Program-made: the position numbers and the translations under genes
The notes under the pieces: model-generated
What the model saw: the letters and a program-made list of their open reading frames with translations, nothing else
What the model was told of the DNA's origin: nothing
The model's database searches: none
DNA from: Bacillus_BD sp050389805
GTDB lineage: Bacteria > Bacillota > Bacilli > Bacillales > Cytobacillaceae
Reading direction: 5' to 3'
Assembly (NCBI RefSeq): GCF_050389805.1
Contig: NZ_CP130945.1
Coordinates: forward strand, 4,092,001 to 4,156,000
Length of the DNA: 64,000 nt
Shown: positions 44,168-53,352 of the stretch, one piece after another
Numbering within the stretch: the stretch's first letter is position 1
How the letters are laid out: every line of letters starts with the position of its first letter

Positions 44168-45908
44168 AATTAGATAGATCCGCAATTTTTTGATCGATCA
44201 AATCCATAAATTCTTTTTCAATTTTAGCTAGCTTAGCTTTACTTTCCTGTAAACTTGATCCAGTTACACTGAAGTAGAACTTGACTTTAGGCTCTGTTCC
44301 AGATGGACGAAGACATACCCAAGTACCATCTTCAAAATAATACTTAATCACATTTGATTTAGGTAAGTGGATCGGTTTCTCTGTTCCATCCATTTCTGTT
44401 CTGATACTTGATTCGTAATCTTCATTGGCTGTTACTTTTAATCCACCTAATTCTTTAAGTGGCTGTGATCGGAATGAAGCAAGTGTCTTCTGAATTAACT
44501 CGGCTCCATCCTTCCCTTTCAACGTTAAAGAACGTAAGCCTTCCTGATAGAAGCCATATTGTTCAAATATCTTCATTAGCGCGTCATACAAGCTTATTCC
44601 CTGTTTCTTATAAAAGGCCGTAACCTCTGTTGCCATAAGGGCTGCTTGAACCGCATCTTTATCACGAACAAAGTCTCCAATTAAATAGCCATAGCTCTCT
44701 TCATAACCGAATAGAAATTTATATTCGCCAGTTCCTTCGAACTCTTTGATTTTTTCACCAATAAATTTAAAACCGGTTAATACATCAATCGTGTCCACAT
44801 TAAAGGAATCCGCGATTTTTCTTCCTAATTCACTCGTCACAATGGTTTTTAACATGACACCATTTTTAGGAAGCGTCCCCTTGTCTTGCTTTTGCGATAA
44901 AATATAATGCAATATTAGAGCGCCTGTTTGGTTTCCCGTTAGAACTGTGTACTCTCCAGCATCATTTTTTACGGCAATACCAAGTCGGTCTGCATCAGGA
45001 TCCGTTGCAATTAATAAATCTGCACCTACTTGATGTCCTTTTTGTATCGCCAATTCAAAAGCAGCATGCTCTTCGGGGTTTGGACTTTTGACAGTTGAAA
45101 ATTGGGGATCCGGTAATTCCTGCTCTTCAACCGTATATACATGTTGATATTTCAATGCTTTTAAGCCATCACGAACTGGAATATTTCCGGTACCGTGTAA
45201 AGGTGTGAACACAACCTTTACATCGACTTCATCTGAAATCGTTGGATTTTCAGAAATCGTGACGAGCTTTTGGTTATAAGCTTGGTCTACTTCAGGACCG
45301 ATGATTTTAATGAGCCCATTTTCTTTTAAAACCTGTTCATCTTGTACGTCAATCAACAATTCATTTTCAATTTCATTTACTTTTTCAATAATTACATCTG
45401 CTGCTTCTGGCGGTAATTGTCCTCCGTCAGAGCCGTATACTTTATATCCATTATATTCAGGTGGATTATGGCTCGCGGTCACAACAATCCCCGAAAATGC
45501 TTGTAAATACCGAACAGCAAATGAAAGTTCAGGTGTTGGTCTTAAGGAATCAAATACATAGGCTTGAATTCCTTTTGATGCGACTGTTTTTGCCGCCTCC
45601 ATCGCAAATTCTGGAGAAAAGTGACGGGAATCATAGGCAATAACAACCCCGCGTTTTTTCGCTTCTTCCCCGTTTCCTTCAATATAAGAAGCCAAACCAG
45701 CTGACGCTTTGCGAATGGTATAGATATTCATGCGGTTCGTCCCAGCACCTATTTCACCGCGCATTCCACCTGTACCAAACTCTAAATTTTTATAAAAGGC
45801 TTCTTCTAAGCTTTTTTCGTTATCCTTAATTTGATCTAACTGCTTTTTCACCACTGAATCTAGTCCTTCAAATCGGATCCATCTTTCAGCTTTTTGTTTC
45901 CAATTCAT
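44166..45908 (-). CDS. pgcA: Alpha-phosphoglucomutase PgcA
   Basis: 580-residue alpha-D-phosphohexomutase. Phosphoserine loop TASHNPPEYNGYKVYG near residue 143, metal loop DPDADRLG near 305, sugar loop GYEESYG near 407, phosphate loop RPSGTEPKVKFY near 523. Makes glucose-1-phosphate for UDP-glucose (glucolipids, teichoic acids). B. subtilis name yhxB/pgcA. Full length. Confidence 0.94.
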   Translation of the reverse strand: MNWKQKAERWIRFEGLDSVVKKQLDQIKDNEKSLEEAFYKNLEFGTGGMRGEIGAGTNRMNIYTIRKASAGLASYIEGNGEEAKKRGVVIAYDSRHFSPEFAMEAAKTVASKGIQAYVFDSLRPTPELSFAVRYLQAFSGIVVTASHNPPEYNGYKVYGSDGGQLPPEAADVIIEKVNEIENELLIDVQDEQVLKENGLIKIIGPEVDQAYNQKLVTISENPTISDEVDVKVVFTPLHGTGNIPVRDGLKALKYQHVYTVEEQELPDPQFSTVKSPNPEEHAAFELAIQKGHQVGADLLIATDPDADRLGIAVKNDAGEYTVLTGNQTGALILHYILSQKQDKGTLPKNGVMLKTIVTSELGRKIADSFNVDTIDVLTGFKFIGEKIKEFEGTGEYKFLFGYEESYGYLIGDFVRDKDAVQAALMATEVTAFYKKQGISLYDALMKIFEQYGFYQEGLRSLTLKGKDGAELIQKTLASFRSQPLKELGGLKVTANEDYESSIRTEMDGTEKPIHLPKSNVIKYYFEDGTWVCLRPSGTEPKVKFYFSVTGSSLQESKAKLAKIEKEFMDLIDQKIADLSN

Positions 45909-46021
45909 TTATGTACACATCCTCCAAAGATTTTCGATTCACATCGTATGGATTCCATCAGTTTAAAATATACAGTAATTTCAACAAATAATAAAGATTG
46001 TAAAGTCAATTTACATAAATT

Positions 46022-46062
46022 AAAAAATCCTTTAAGAGGAACCACTCTTAAAGGATTTTTTT
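46022..46062 (-). terminator. Terminator of yhcU
   Basis: AAATCCTTTAAGAG / CTCTTAAAGGATTT stem with T runs on both strands. Confidence 0.88.
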
Positions 46063-46066
46063 ATAC

Positions 46067-46465
46067 TTATATTAAAAATTCATTTGCTGCTTTTGTATAG
46101 ATACTGATATTTTCACTTTTATTTATTTTTTCATTTACAAATTGCTCAAATTCAAATGGAAATTGGACCCCGTAGTCCTCTAGAATGGAAATATTTTTAT
46201 AATAGGTTTCCATATATTGATCAGTAACAGATTCACTTTGTAGAATAAGAATCAATGTCTGTAAGCTGGCAATAACTTGATAGGCATCTTTCAACGTGTC
46301 TAATTCTTGAAATTGATTCGGGGTAAATTGTAAGATGTTACGTTTCTCGAATTCTTGAATTTGCTGATCTGTAAAATAATTAGGGAAAACGTCGGTATAG
46401 ATTTGTTTAGATAACTCCATAATTTTTGTTCTCTGCTCAGGAGTTGAAGCAAAAACTACTTTCAT
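46067..46465 (-). CDS. yhcU: YhcU-like protein (DUF5365)
   Basis: 132-residue helical protein beginning MKVVFASTPEQRTKI, like YhcU, divergent from yhcT as in B. subtilis. No membrane segments, no known motif. Ribosome site AAGGTGGG. Confidence 0.7.
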   Translation of the reverse strand: MKVVFASTPEQRTKIMELSKQIYTDVFPNYFTDQQIQEFEKRNILQFTPNQFQELDTLKDAYQVIASLQTLILILQSESVTDQYMETYYKNISILEDYGVQFPFEFEQFVNEKINKSENISIYTKAANEFLI

Positions 46466-46604
46466 ATTAACCCACCTTTAAACTTCTCGTAAGTACCCTT
46501 CATAGTTAGTAATAGAATATCATATTTTCCTGTGTTAATATGGTGGTAATTAACGGAAAGCGGGAGCCTCTAAAAGTAGAGGCTTATACATTTAAGGAGA
46601 CATT

Positions 46605-47525
46605 ATGATACAGACTAAGCGTAAAGGTGAATGGTTTGAGATTTTAATTCCTGAGGAATGGGCAACCTACACCGTTCAAGACTTTTTTCGTCATGTTTGG
46701 CAAGCACCTAAAAAACAAGTACATACCTTAAGAATGGAAAAGAAAGTGAAAGTCAATAACGCAGAAGCCAATTGGACCCAGCCCCTTCAAGTAAATGATG
46801 TATTGACGATCCAGTTTTTCCAAAATGAAGAGTTTCCTGTTCAGCCCAGCTATTATGAAATCACCGTTTTACATGAGGATGATCATTTGTTAGTTGTTAA
46901 TAAGCCCGCGGGCATGGATACTCATCCCAATTCTCCTACCCAAAACGATACACTAGCAAATGCAGTGGCCTATTATTTGCAGAGTAAGGGAGAATTACGA
47001 GCGTTCAAACATGTTCATCGATTAGACAAGGATACAACAGGAGCCGTTCTATTTGCTAAACATCCGTTTATCGGTGCCATTCTTGATGGTATGCTGGAAA
47101 AGCGTGAAATTAAAAGAACCTATGTAGCTTTGGTTCATGGGATTCTCAAAAATAAGAAAGGCACGATTCGCGAATCGATTGGACGTGACCGCCATCATCC
47201 TACGAGAAGAAGAGTATCACCAACCGGACAAGAAGCGATCACTCATTATCAATTAGTCAAAACCGATTCTAAACGGAACTTATCGCTTGTTCAATGTTCC
47301 CTTGATACGGGGAGAACCCATCAAATTCGGGTTCATTTTAGCCATATAGGTCATCCATTAGCTGGGGATATTCTTTATGGTGGTAAACCTATATTTCTAA
47401 GGCAAGCCTTACATGCGGTAAAAATCCAATTGATCCATCCGTTTACAAAAGAAACCATCACATGCCCTGCGCCATTTTTAGATGAACCTAAGATTTTTTC
47501 GGATCTCGATCCTTATTCAATTTAA
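46605..47525 (+). CDS. yhcT: RluA-family RNA pseudouridine synthase YhcT
   Basis: 306 residues: N-terminal S4-like segment (about 15-75) and RluA catalytic domain with HRLDKDTTGAVLFAK near residue 140 (catalytic Asp in RLDKDTTG). LDTGRTHQIRVHFSHIGHPLAGD is the second family block. Target uridine unknown. Ribosome site AAGGAGA. Confidence 0.9.
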   Translation: MIQTKRKGEWFEILIPEEWATYTVQDFFRHVWQAPKKQVHTLRMEKKVKVNNAEANWTQPLQVNDVLTIQFFQNEEFPVQPSYYEITVLHEDDHLLVVNKPAGMDTHPNSPTQNDTLANAVAYYLQSKGELRAFKHVHRLDKDTTGAVLFAKHPFIGAILDGMLEKREIKRTYVALVHGILKNKKGTIRESIGRDRHHPTRRRVSPTGQEAITHYQLVKTDSKRNLSLVQCSLDTGRTHQIRVHFSHIGHPLAGDILYGGKPIFLRQALHAVKIQLIHPFTKETITCPAPFLDEPKIFSDLDPYSI

Positions 47526-47600
47526 CTAAAGATCAAGAGTTTTTGATGTTGGTGTTTGGATTCGAGCTTGAATCAGGTCAAATGAAGGGAATGGGGTTGG

Positions 47601-47835
47601 AGTCTGAAGATGGCTCGCCTTCGAACTCAATTCCTGTTATATTTGCGTTTTGGGTCTGAAGGTACCTCACGTTCGGACTCAATTTCCAGTCATATTCGTT
47701 ATCTATGTCCGAAGGTAGTTCCGCTTCGGACTGGATCTCTGTTGAATCTGAACTTTAAGTCCGAAGGTGGCATGACTTCGAACTCAATTCCTGTTGAATC
47801 TGGATGCGGGGTCCGAAGGTAAGACCAGTTCAAAC
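47601..47835. repeat. Array of five hairpin repeats
   Basis: Five copies of a GTCYGAAGGT..CTTCGGAC unit (starts 47601, 47652, 47707, 47759, 47811; period 49-56 bp). Each is an imperfect 8-9 bp inverted repeat with an 8-10 nt loop, and the linkers carry repeated CTCAATTCCTGTTGAATCTG. An open frame runs through but has no ribosome site and is an artefact of the repeats. Nothing else is in the 420-nt gap between yhcT and the aldo/keto reductase. Confidence 0.75.
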
Positions 47836-47944
47836 AGGGACCCACTTAAAACGAAAACGATGACCGAAAAAAATGCAAGGGAAGAATGAAGCGTTTCTTT
47901 CCTTGCACTCTTTCTAGACTTTTGACAGTACTTACCCTACTTAA

Positions 47945-48775
47945 TTAAAAATCAACATGATCGGGGTCTGGTCCAAAGCGCTTATTTTGATTGAGTTGAT
48001 TAATCGTGTTCATGTCCTCTTGTGATAATTCAAAATCAAAAATTTCACTGTTTTCTTTTATTCGAGAAGGAGTTACCGATTTCGGTATAATAATCACATC
48101 ATTTTGTAAATGCCATCTTAAAATAATTTGTGCTGCTGTTTTTTTGTATTTTTCAGCAAGAGTGGTGATGGTCGGTTCATCAAGAAAACGGGCTCTTCCT
48201 AATGGAGACCATGCCTCAACAGCAATCTCATGTTCTTTACAAAACGCACGAAGTGGTTCCTGACTTAAAAGTGGGTGTAATTCCACTTGATTCACAACTG
48301 GTTTTTCTTTGGAATTTGCGATTAAATCTTGTAAGTGGTGTATTTGAAAATTACTTACCCCAATCGCTCTCACTTTTCCCTCTTGATACAGCTTCTCCAT
48401 TGCTCTCCAAGTGTCTAGGTATTTGCCTTGTACAGGCCAATGGATTAAATATAAATCAATATAGTCTAAACCAAGCTCATTCCTGCTTTTTTCAAATGCT
48501 GCAAGGGTTTCTTCATAACCTTGATCACCATTCCAAACCTTCGTCGTGACAAAAATGTCTTCTCTTGGGATACCACTTTCTCTTATCGCTTGTCCCACAT
48601 CGTCTTCATTATCATAATAGGCTGCCGTATCAATGGAGCGATATCCTAGTTCTAAAGCCGTCTTTACCGTGTTTTTTACCTCCGCACGTTCCTTAATGAG
48701 ATACACACCTAGTCCAAACTTTTGCATTTCTACGCCATTATGTAAACGTACTGTTTCATAAATACTATTAACCAT
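47945..48775 (-). CDS. Aldo/keto reductase
   Basis: 276-residue NADPH-dependent oxidoreductase of the AKR5 type. Catalytic tetrad: Asp and Tyr in SIDTAAYYDNE (residues 47-57), Lys in TTKVWNG near 77, His in IHWPVQ near 110. IPKSVTPSRIKEN near 228 binds the cofactor phosphate. Similar to B. subtilis YtbE and YvgN (glyoxal reductase); which one is the orthologue is not clear. Confidence 0.88.
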   Translation of the reverse strand: MVNSIYETVRLHNGVEMQKFGLGVYLIKERAEVKNTVKTALELGYRSIDTAAYYDNEDDVGQAIRESGIPREDIFVTTKVWNGDQGYEETLAAFEKSRNELGLDYIDLYLIHWPVQGKYLDTWRAMEKLYQEGKVRAIGVSNFQIHHLQDLIANSKEKPVVNQVELHPLLSQEPLRAFCKEHEIAVEAWSPLGRARFLDEPTITTLAEKYKKTAAQIILRWHLQNDVIIIPKSVTPSRIKENSEIFDFELSQEDMNTINQLNQNKRFGPDPDHVDF

Positions 48776-48960
48776 ATGAATCCCTCCTACTCTCTATTGT
48801 AAGCACTAATATTTTATAACAAATAGATGGCAAAGTTCTCTAATATTAAATTTTTTTAAAAATTAGATAAAATCTCTTTCACAATTAGATTTTATACTAT
48901 AACATTAAAAATTAAAATAAACATATAGGAATGGTTACTATTAAGGAGGGTTTTTTTACG

Positions 48961-49578
48961 ATGTTTTTTAAAAAAAGGTCCAGGTTTTCACCTTTGTTAA
49001 TAGATATTTCCTCCAATCTAAAACAAGCCGCTCATTTCTTTTCTCATTTTGAAATCAAAAATATAAATGATTTAAAAATTTTAGCGGAAACCATGAAGGA
49101 ATTTGAAACAAAGGGCGACAGCTATATTCATGAAATGATCGTCGAACTCAATCACACATTAGTGACACCCATTGATCGTGCAGATATACTCGCTTTAGCA
49201 ATGGGGATGGATGATGTATTAGACGAATTGGAACATTGTTCTGCATTATTTGAAATGTACTCGATTCAGAAATTTGATGACTTTATGATCCGTTTTATCG
49301 ATTGTATTAAAAAATGCACCCTGGAAATTGAAGAAGCTATCGATTTATTATCTGTAAAGAAGTTGCTACAAATACGAGATAATGCCATAAAAATTAAGGA
49401 TTACGAATCCAAATGCGACGGAATTCAACGACAATCCATCAAACATCTTTTTTGCGTTGAAAAAGATCCCATCGTTTTGATTCAATATAAGGAAATTTAC
49501 GAGAGCTTTGAAAATGTGGCAGATTGTTGCCAGAGTGTAGCCAATACGTTAGAAACGATTATTATGAAGAATGCCTGA
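48961..49578 (+). CDS. DUF47 (PhoU-like) protein
   Basis: 205-residue helical protein starting MFFKKRSRFSPLLIDIS, with the two PhoU-like repeats of the DUF47/YkaA family (ETKGDSYIHEMIVELNHTLVTPIDRADILALAMGMDD, about residues 46-82). Normally encoded next to a Pit phosphate transporter, which is missing here. ATG at 48961 follows AAGGAGGG. Confidence 0.85.
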   Translation: MFFKKRSRFSPLLIDISSNLKQAAHFFSHFEIKNINDLKILAETMKEFETKGDSYIHEMIVELNHTLVTPIDRADILALAMGMDDVLDELEHCSALFEMYSIQKFDDFMIRFIDCIKKCTLEIEEAIDLLSVKKLLQIRDNAIKIKDYESKCDGIQRQSIKHLFCVEKDPIVLIQYKEIYESFENVADCCQSVANTLETIIMKNA

Positions 49579-49690
49579 GTTTTTATCGTCGAATGGATTT
49601 ATCTCCCTCTCATTTTTACAAGATTTCTTTACACAATAAATATGTACGGCCAAACAGCCTACAAATATCGATTGTGGAGGTAATTCACAT

Positions 49691-50326
49691 ATGTCAACGA
49701 TGCAACCGCAAAACAATATGAACACAGGACAAAACATGAATATGACTGGCATGCAAGCTCAAGCTACGGATACAAAACACGGCGGACATGAATTAATGGA
49801 TGTCCATGAGGTGCTTAGCTGTGCGGTTTCGACAATGGATCAATATTTACTATTTGGACAAATGGCGAAGGATCCTGAATTAAAGGATATGATTAACCGT
49901 CAACATCAATTTATGATGGACTGTTATAATATCACAGCTGAATGCTTTAAATCAGGAATGAACCCTTCACACCATACAACAAGATATGCGATGACCCAAA
50001 GCAACGATGTTGTCTATGGCTTAACTCCAAGCGAACCGAAAAAACCGAAAATGAATGCTTCCGAAATTGGTGACCAATGTATTACCAACTATATGTTAGG
50101 CTTAATGAAAGCAGAGGCTGGAATCAAAACAAAAGCTGCCCTTGAAGTAACCAATCCTGTTGTAAGAAGAGTGATTGCCGATTCAGTTCCAAACACGATC
50201 GAGATGGCATATGAAATCTTCCAATATCAAAATAAACATGGTTATTACCAAGTAGCACGCTTAGATCAACAAGATATGAATACACTGATTAACAGCTTTG
50301 TTCCAACTGGATCTACATTGCAATAG
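49691..50326 (+). CDS. yhcQ: CotF-type spore coat protein YhcQ
   Basis: 211 residues: Met/Asn/Gln-rich N-terminus (residues 1-30) then two halves of a CotF/ferritin-like helical domain (VHEVLSCAVSTMDQYLLFGQMA; ITNYMLGLMKAEAGIKTKAALEV). Matches B. subtilis YhcQ. Ribosome site GGAGGT. Confidence 0.85.
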   Translation: MSTMQPQNNMNTGQNMNMTGMQAQATDTKHGGHELMDVHEVLSCAVSTMDQYLLFGQMAKDPELKDMINRQHQFMMDCYNITAECFKSGMNPSHHTTRYAMTQSNDVVYGLTPSEPKKPKMNASEIGDQCITNYMLGLMKAEAGIKTKAALEVTNPVVRRVIADSVPNTIEMAYEIFQYQNKHGYYQVARLDQQDMNTLINSFVPTGSTLQ

Positions 50327-50336
50327 TTACAAAGAG

Positions 50337-50366
50337 AAAAGGCTGTCAACATGACAGCCTTTTCCT
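50337..50366. terminator. Bidirectional terminator
   Basis: AAAAGGCTGTCA / TGACAGCCTTTT stem with a 3-nt loop. Confidence 0.9.
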
Positions 50367-50375
50367 TCCTTCCAT

Positions 50376-50984
50376 TCACCGAAATGAGAACGTATAAATC
50401 TTATGAGCAAGTCCATTAAAAAATTGAATGATCGTACCGATACAAATCACTAATACAATCGTCCCAACCCCAATTTGTCCACCGATTATGACCCCAATGA
50501 TGATAAATATAACTTCTAAAATTGTTCGAGACATCATTAGATTGATCCCGAATTTTTCACACAATCCAATCATCAGTCCATCATAGGGCATAGCTGGCAA
50601 ATTAGCGGTTAGATAGATGCCCACCCCCATTCCGATTAACAGGACACCGATTAAAAAACATGTCCATTCTGAAGCAGGGGTATGCAGCCAGCCCGTCAAG
50701 TCACGGAAAATGAACTCTCCCCAAAAATCAACAAAAACTCCCCAAATAATCATAGTCATTACCGATTCAATTTGAGGTCTTTTTTGTAAAATCCAAGCAC
50801 TTACTAATAAAAATACACCCTGTGAAAGAATCACCCAAGTTCCGAAGGTAAAACCGATTTTTTCTGCTAACACGAGTAACACAACATCCTGTGGTCCAGC
50901 ACCTGCTTGAGATTTTATGATGAAGGTTACCCCCATACAGGCAATCGCAATTCCTATTATATAAAAAAGAAGCTTTTTCCCCAT
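50376..50984 (-). CDS. YitT/YczE-family membrane protein
   Basis: 202 residues, five to six membrane helices; IKSQAGAGPQDVVLLVLAEK near residue 23 and LPAMPYDGLMIGL near 130 are the paired motifs of the YczE/YyaS/YitT family. Function unknown. Confidence 0.8.
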   Translation of the reverse strand: MGKKLLFYIIGIAIACMGVTFIIKSQAGAGPQDVVLLVLAEKIGFTFGTWVILSQGVFLLVSAWILQKRPQIESVMTMIIWGVFVDFWGEFIFRDLTGWLHTPASEWTCFLIGVLLIGMGVGIYLTANLPAMPYDGLMIGLCEKFGINLMMSRTILEVIFIIIGVIIGGQIGVGTIVLVICIGTIIQFFNGLAHKIYTFSFR

Positions 50985-51177
50985 CCCTTCCCTCTTTTCA
51001 GACAGACTTCATTAATAGATATACAAGTTGTTCAACTGATATTCTAAAAATGTGGATGCATTTTCAAAAAAAACGCTATGCAGGAGAAGCGAAACAGGTC
51101 AAGCCGCCTTAAGAGAGAGACTTCCCGCCTTCCACATTCAACATTGGTTTTACTCTAAACATTCTTTAAAATAGCCT

Positions 51178-51213
51178 CAAAAAAAGATAGGCGCTCTAAT
51201 CACCTATCTTTTC
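51178..51213 (-). terminator. Terminator of yhbH
   Basis: AAAAGATAGG / CCTATCTTTT stem, intact behind the interrupted gene. Confidence 0.85.
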
Positions 51214-51216
51214 GTT

Positions 51217-51728
51217 TTATGCATTTTGTTTTGCTTCTTCTTTTGCGAAAAAGCTCTTCATCGCATGGAATACATCGGCTTTTTGTTTGAGGATATAATA
51301 TCTGAAGTCTTCATTTTTGATGTTTTTATAAGCGGACATGAGAGTAGAATGTCGATTATACTGATTTACTTCTCCATAGCCAAACATACTGGATACTTTA
51401 ATCAATTCTTCAACCAGTTTAACACAACGAGCATTATCTGAAGTCAAATTATCTCCATCCGAAAAATGAAAAGGATAAATATTATAACGGTTAGGCTGAT
51501 ACTTCTCTTCAATGATCTCTAGTGCTTTACGATAGGCCGAAGAACAAATGGTTCCCCCACTCTCTCCTTTCGTAAAGAACTCTTCCTCTGTTACGACTTT
51601 GGCTTCTGTATGATGGGCAATAAATTCAATATCGACAGTATCATATTTGGAACGTAAAAATCTCGTCATCCAGAAGAAAAAGCTTCTTGCCATATACTTT
51701 TCCCAGATCCCCATACTACAAGAAGTAT
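51217..51728 (-). pseudogene. yhbH: 3' part of yhbH, interrupted by prophage
   Basis: C-terminal 165 codons of a YhbH/DUF444 protein (SMGIWEKYMARSFFFWMTRF onward, to the normal C-terminus), no stop codons or frameshifts. The intact protein is about 390 residues with a VWA-like domain; its metal-site motif DTSGSMG is cut in the middle. Just upstream the frame reads FNTSCSMGIW, then meets a phage stop codon. The 5' part must lie beyond the far end of the prophage, outside this window. In B. subtilis yhbH is a mother-cell sporulation gene. Confidence 0.9.
51713..51728. other. Prophage attachment site core (yhbH junction)
   Basis: ATACTACAAGAAGTAT is a dyad (5-bp arms ATACT/AGTAT, 6-bp centre). 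It lies between the recombinase stop codon (51740) and the yhbH fragment. Codons reading N-T-S-C-S-M here against D-T-S-G-S-M expected in intact YhbH show where host-like sequence begins, so the crossover is within these few bases. Confidence 0.75.
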
Positions 51729-51739
51729 TAAATTAACTA

Positions 51740-53335
51740 TTATACCAATGATGATTTAAAATTGATTTCCTTAACGATCCCGTCTTGGAAAACAATGCTG
51801 TCTAATAGTTTATGGAAGATCATTCTCTTATGTTCTAAACCATACTGTTTTTGCTCCTTAAATCGTTTGTATAATTCCGCCACTTCAATTGGGTTGTCTT
51901 TATTATCCAATGATTCAATGTCATTTTCCAATCGTTCTTTATGATCGCGTATTTTTTTAATATCTGTTTGTATCTCTTGGTTCAACTCAATAAACGTTTC
52001 TGAATCATAGAATTCTCTTGATTCTAATAGCGTTTTTGAAGCATTCATCTTTTTCTTGAGTGTTAGGTCAAGTTGTTGAAGTTGTTCTAAAATACCCTGT
52101 CTTTTATTGAGTTTTTCAGCGACTCTCGATTCAATGTCTAAGTCCTCAAATTGTTTGAGTCTTTTATCTAGGAAATCCATGATATCCTCTTCTAGGTTAT
52201 CAGCATTAACGTTTGCTTGAGAACAAACACGCCTGCCCATTTTATGATACGTAGAGCAAACATAATACCTATACTCTATTTTGGTTCCGTCTTTACGCTT
52301 GTTAGATCGTTTTTGACATATCATTGGAGCTCCACACTTGCCACAACGAAGTAATCCAGTTAGTGGATGTTTAGCAGCATTAAACCGCCTTGGATGTGGA
52401 TGCATTTCTTTATTCTCTTGTATTTTCTTTTGAGCTATTTCAAATGTTTCTTTATCTATTATTGCTGGATGAGCATTTTCGGTTCGTACCCAATCGCTTT
52501 CATCAATATAAACAACCTGTTGGATTTTTTTATTACTATCTTCATCCTCAACATAATTGTACCTAGTCTTCCCATAGACAATATTTCCGATATAAACCTC
52601 ATTTTGTAAAATGTCGATGATGTTCTTTTCTTGAAACTTTCTTCCTCTATTGGTTTTAAAACCATTATCATTAAGCCAGGATGCAATCCTTTTCCTACCC
52701 ATATTTTCTTTTACAGACATATCAAATATTCTTTTAATAATATGAGCATACTCATTTGGGTGCAAAGAATGACCATGTACACCTTGGCTAGTTAAAGATT
52801 TACGAAGTTCTTCATCTGGTAGATCCTTTACTTTTGAATAACCTAATGGAGTTGTAGTACCGGACCATAAGCCATTTCTTGCTTTTTGTTTGTTACCTAA
52901 TGATACACGGATGGATGTTTTTCTGGATTCTTGTTCTGCCATTACTGCATAAATTTGAAACATTGTCGGATCATCCCTGAAAGAATCATAATTTTCTTCC
53001 AAACTTAATACCCTTACCCCTTTATTACTTAGCCTTTTAGCAGTAGTAATAGTTTCACCTGAATCACGGGCAAAACGGGAAATCCCTTTAAAAAATACAG
53101 TACCAACCAAGCCATTATCAATGTCATTCAATAACCTTCTCATTGCTGGACGTTGTAAAAGAGTAGTTTTATATCCTGATTCCCCATCTTCTTCGTAGAT
53201 AAATCGATCATCAAAGACAACATCCATATTTGTTCTTTTTGCAAATTCTTTAATCATGTCTATTTGGTGTTCTACGGTATCACCTTGTCTTGTTTTACCT
53301 AAAGAGCTTCTTGCATATATTGCAGCGAACTTCAT
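51740..53335 (-). CDS. Large serine recombinase (prophage integrase/excisionase)
   Basis: 531 residues. N-terminal resolvase domain (about 1-150) with the nucleophile Ser10 in YARSS and GISRFARDS; recombinase domain (about 165-290); zinc-ribbon (CGKCGAPMIC .. CSTYHKMGRRVC, about 333-378); coiled-coil motif about 395-480. Family of SprA (SPbeta) and SpoIVCA (skin). It needs a directionality factor for excision. ATG at 53335 follows GGAGGAAG; a frame five codons longer is open. Follows the RHH gene by a few bases, so co-transcribed. Confidence 0.95.
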   Translation of the reverse strand: MKFAAIYARSSLGKTRQGDTVEHQIDMIKEFAKRTNMDVVFDDRFIYEEDGESGYKTTLLQRPAMRRLLNDIDNGLVGTVFFKGISRFARDSGETITTAKRLSNKGVRVLSLEENYDSFRDDPTMFQIYAVMAEQESRKTSIRVSLGNKQKARNGLWSGTTTPLGYSKVKDLPDEELRKSLTSQGVHGHSLHPNEYAHIIKRIFDMSVKENMGRKRIASWLNDNGFKTNRGRKFQEKNIIDILQNEVYIGNIVYGKTRYNYVEDEDSNKKIQQVVYIDESDWVRTENAHPAIIDKETFEIAQKKIQENKEMHPHPRRFNAAKHPLTGLLRCGKCGAPMICQKRSNKRKDGTKIEYRYYVCSTYHKMGRRVCSQANVNADNLEEDIMDFLDKRLKQFEDLDIESRVAEKLNKRQGILEQLQQLDLTLKKKMNASKTLLESREFYDSETFIELNQEIQTDIKKIRDHKERLENDIESLDNKDNPIEVAELYKRFKEQKQYGLEHKRMIFHKLLDSIVFQDGIVKEINFKSSLV

Positions 53336-53352
53336 GATAACTTCCTCCATGT

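Noticed and set aside
47610..47822. 70-codon ORF through the hairpin array
   Set aside because: Open frame produced by the repeats; no ribosome site and the translated repeats show no protein-like conservation.
47601..47835. CRISPR array
   Set aside because: Units are imperfect hairpins with similar, not unique, linkers, and no cas genes are near.
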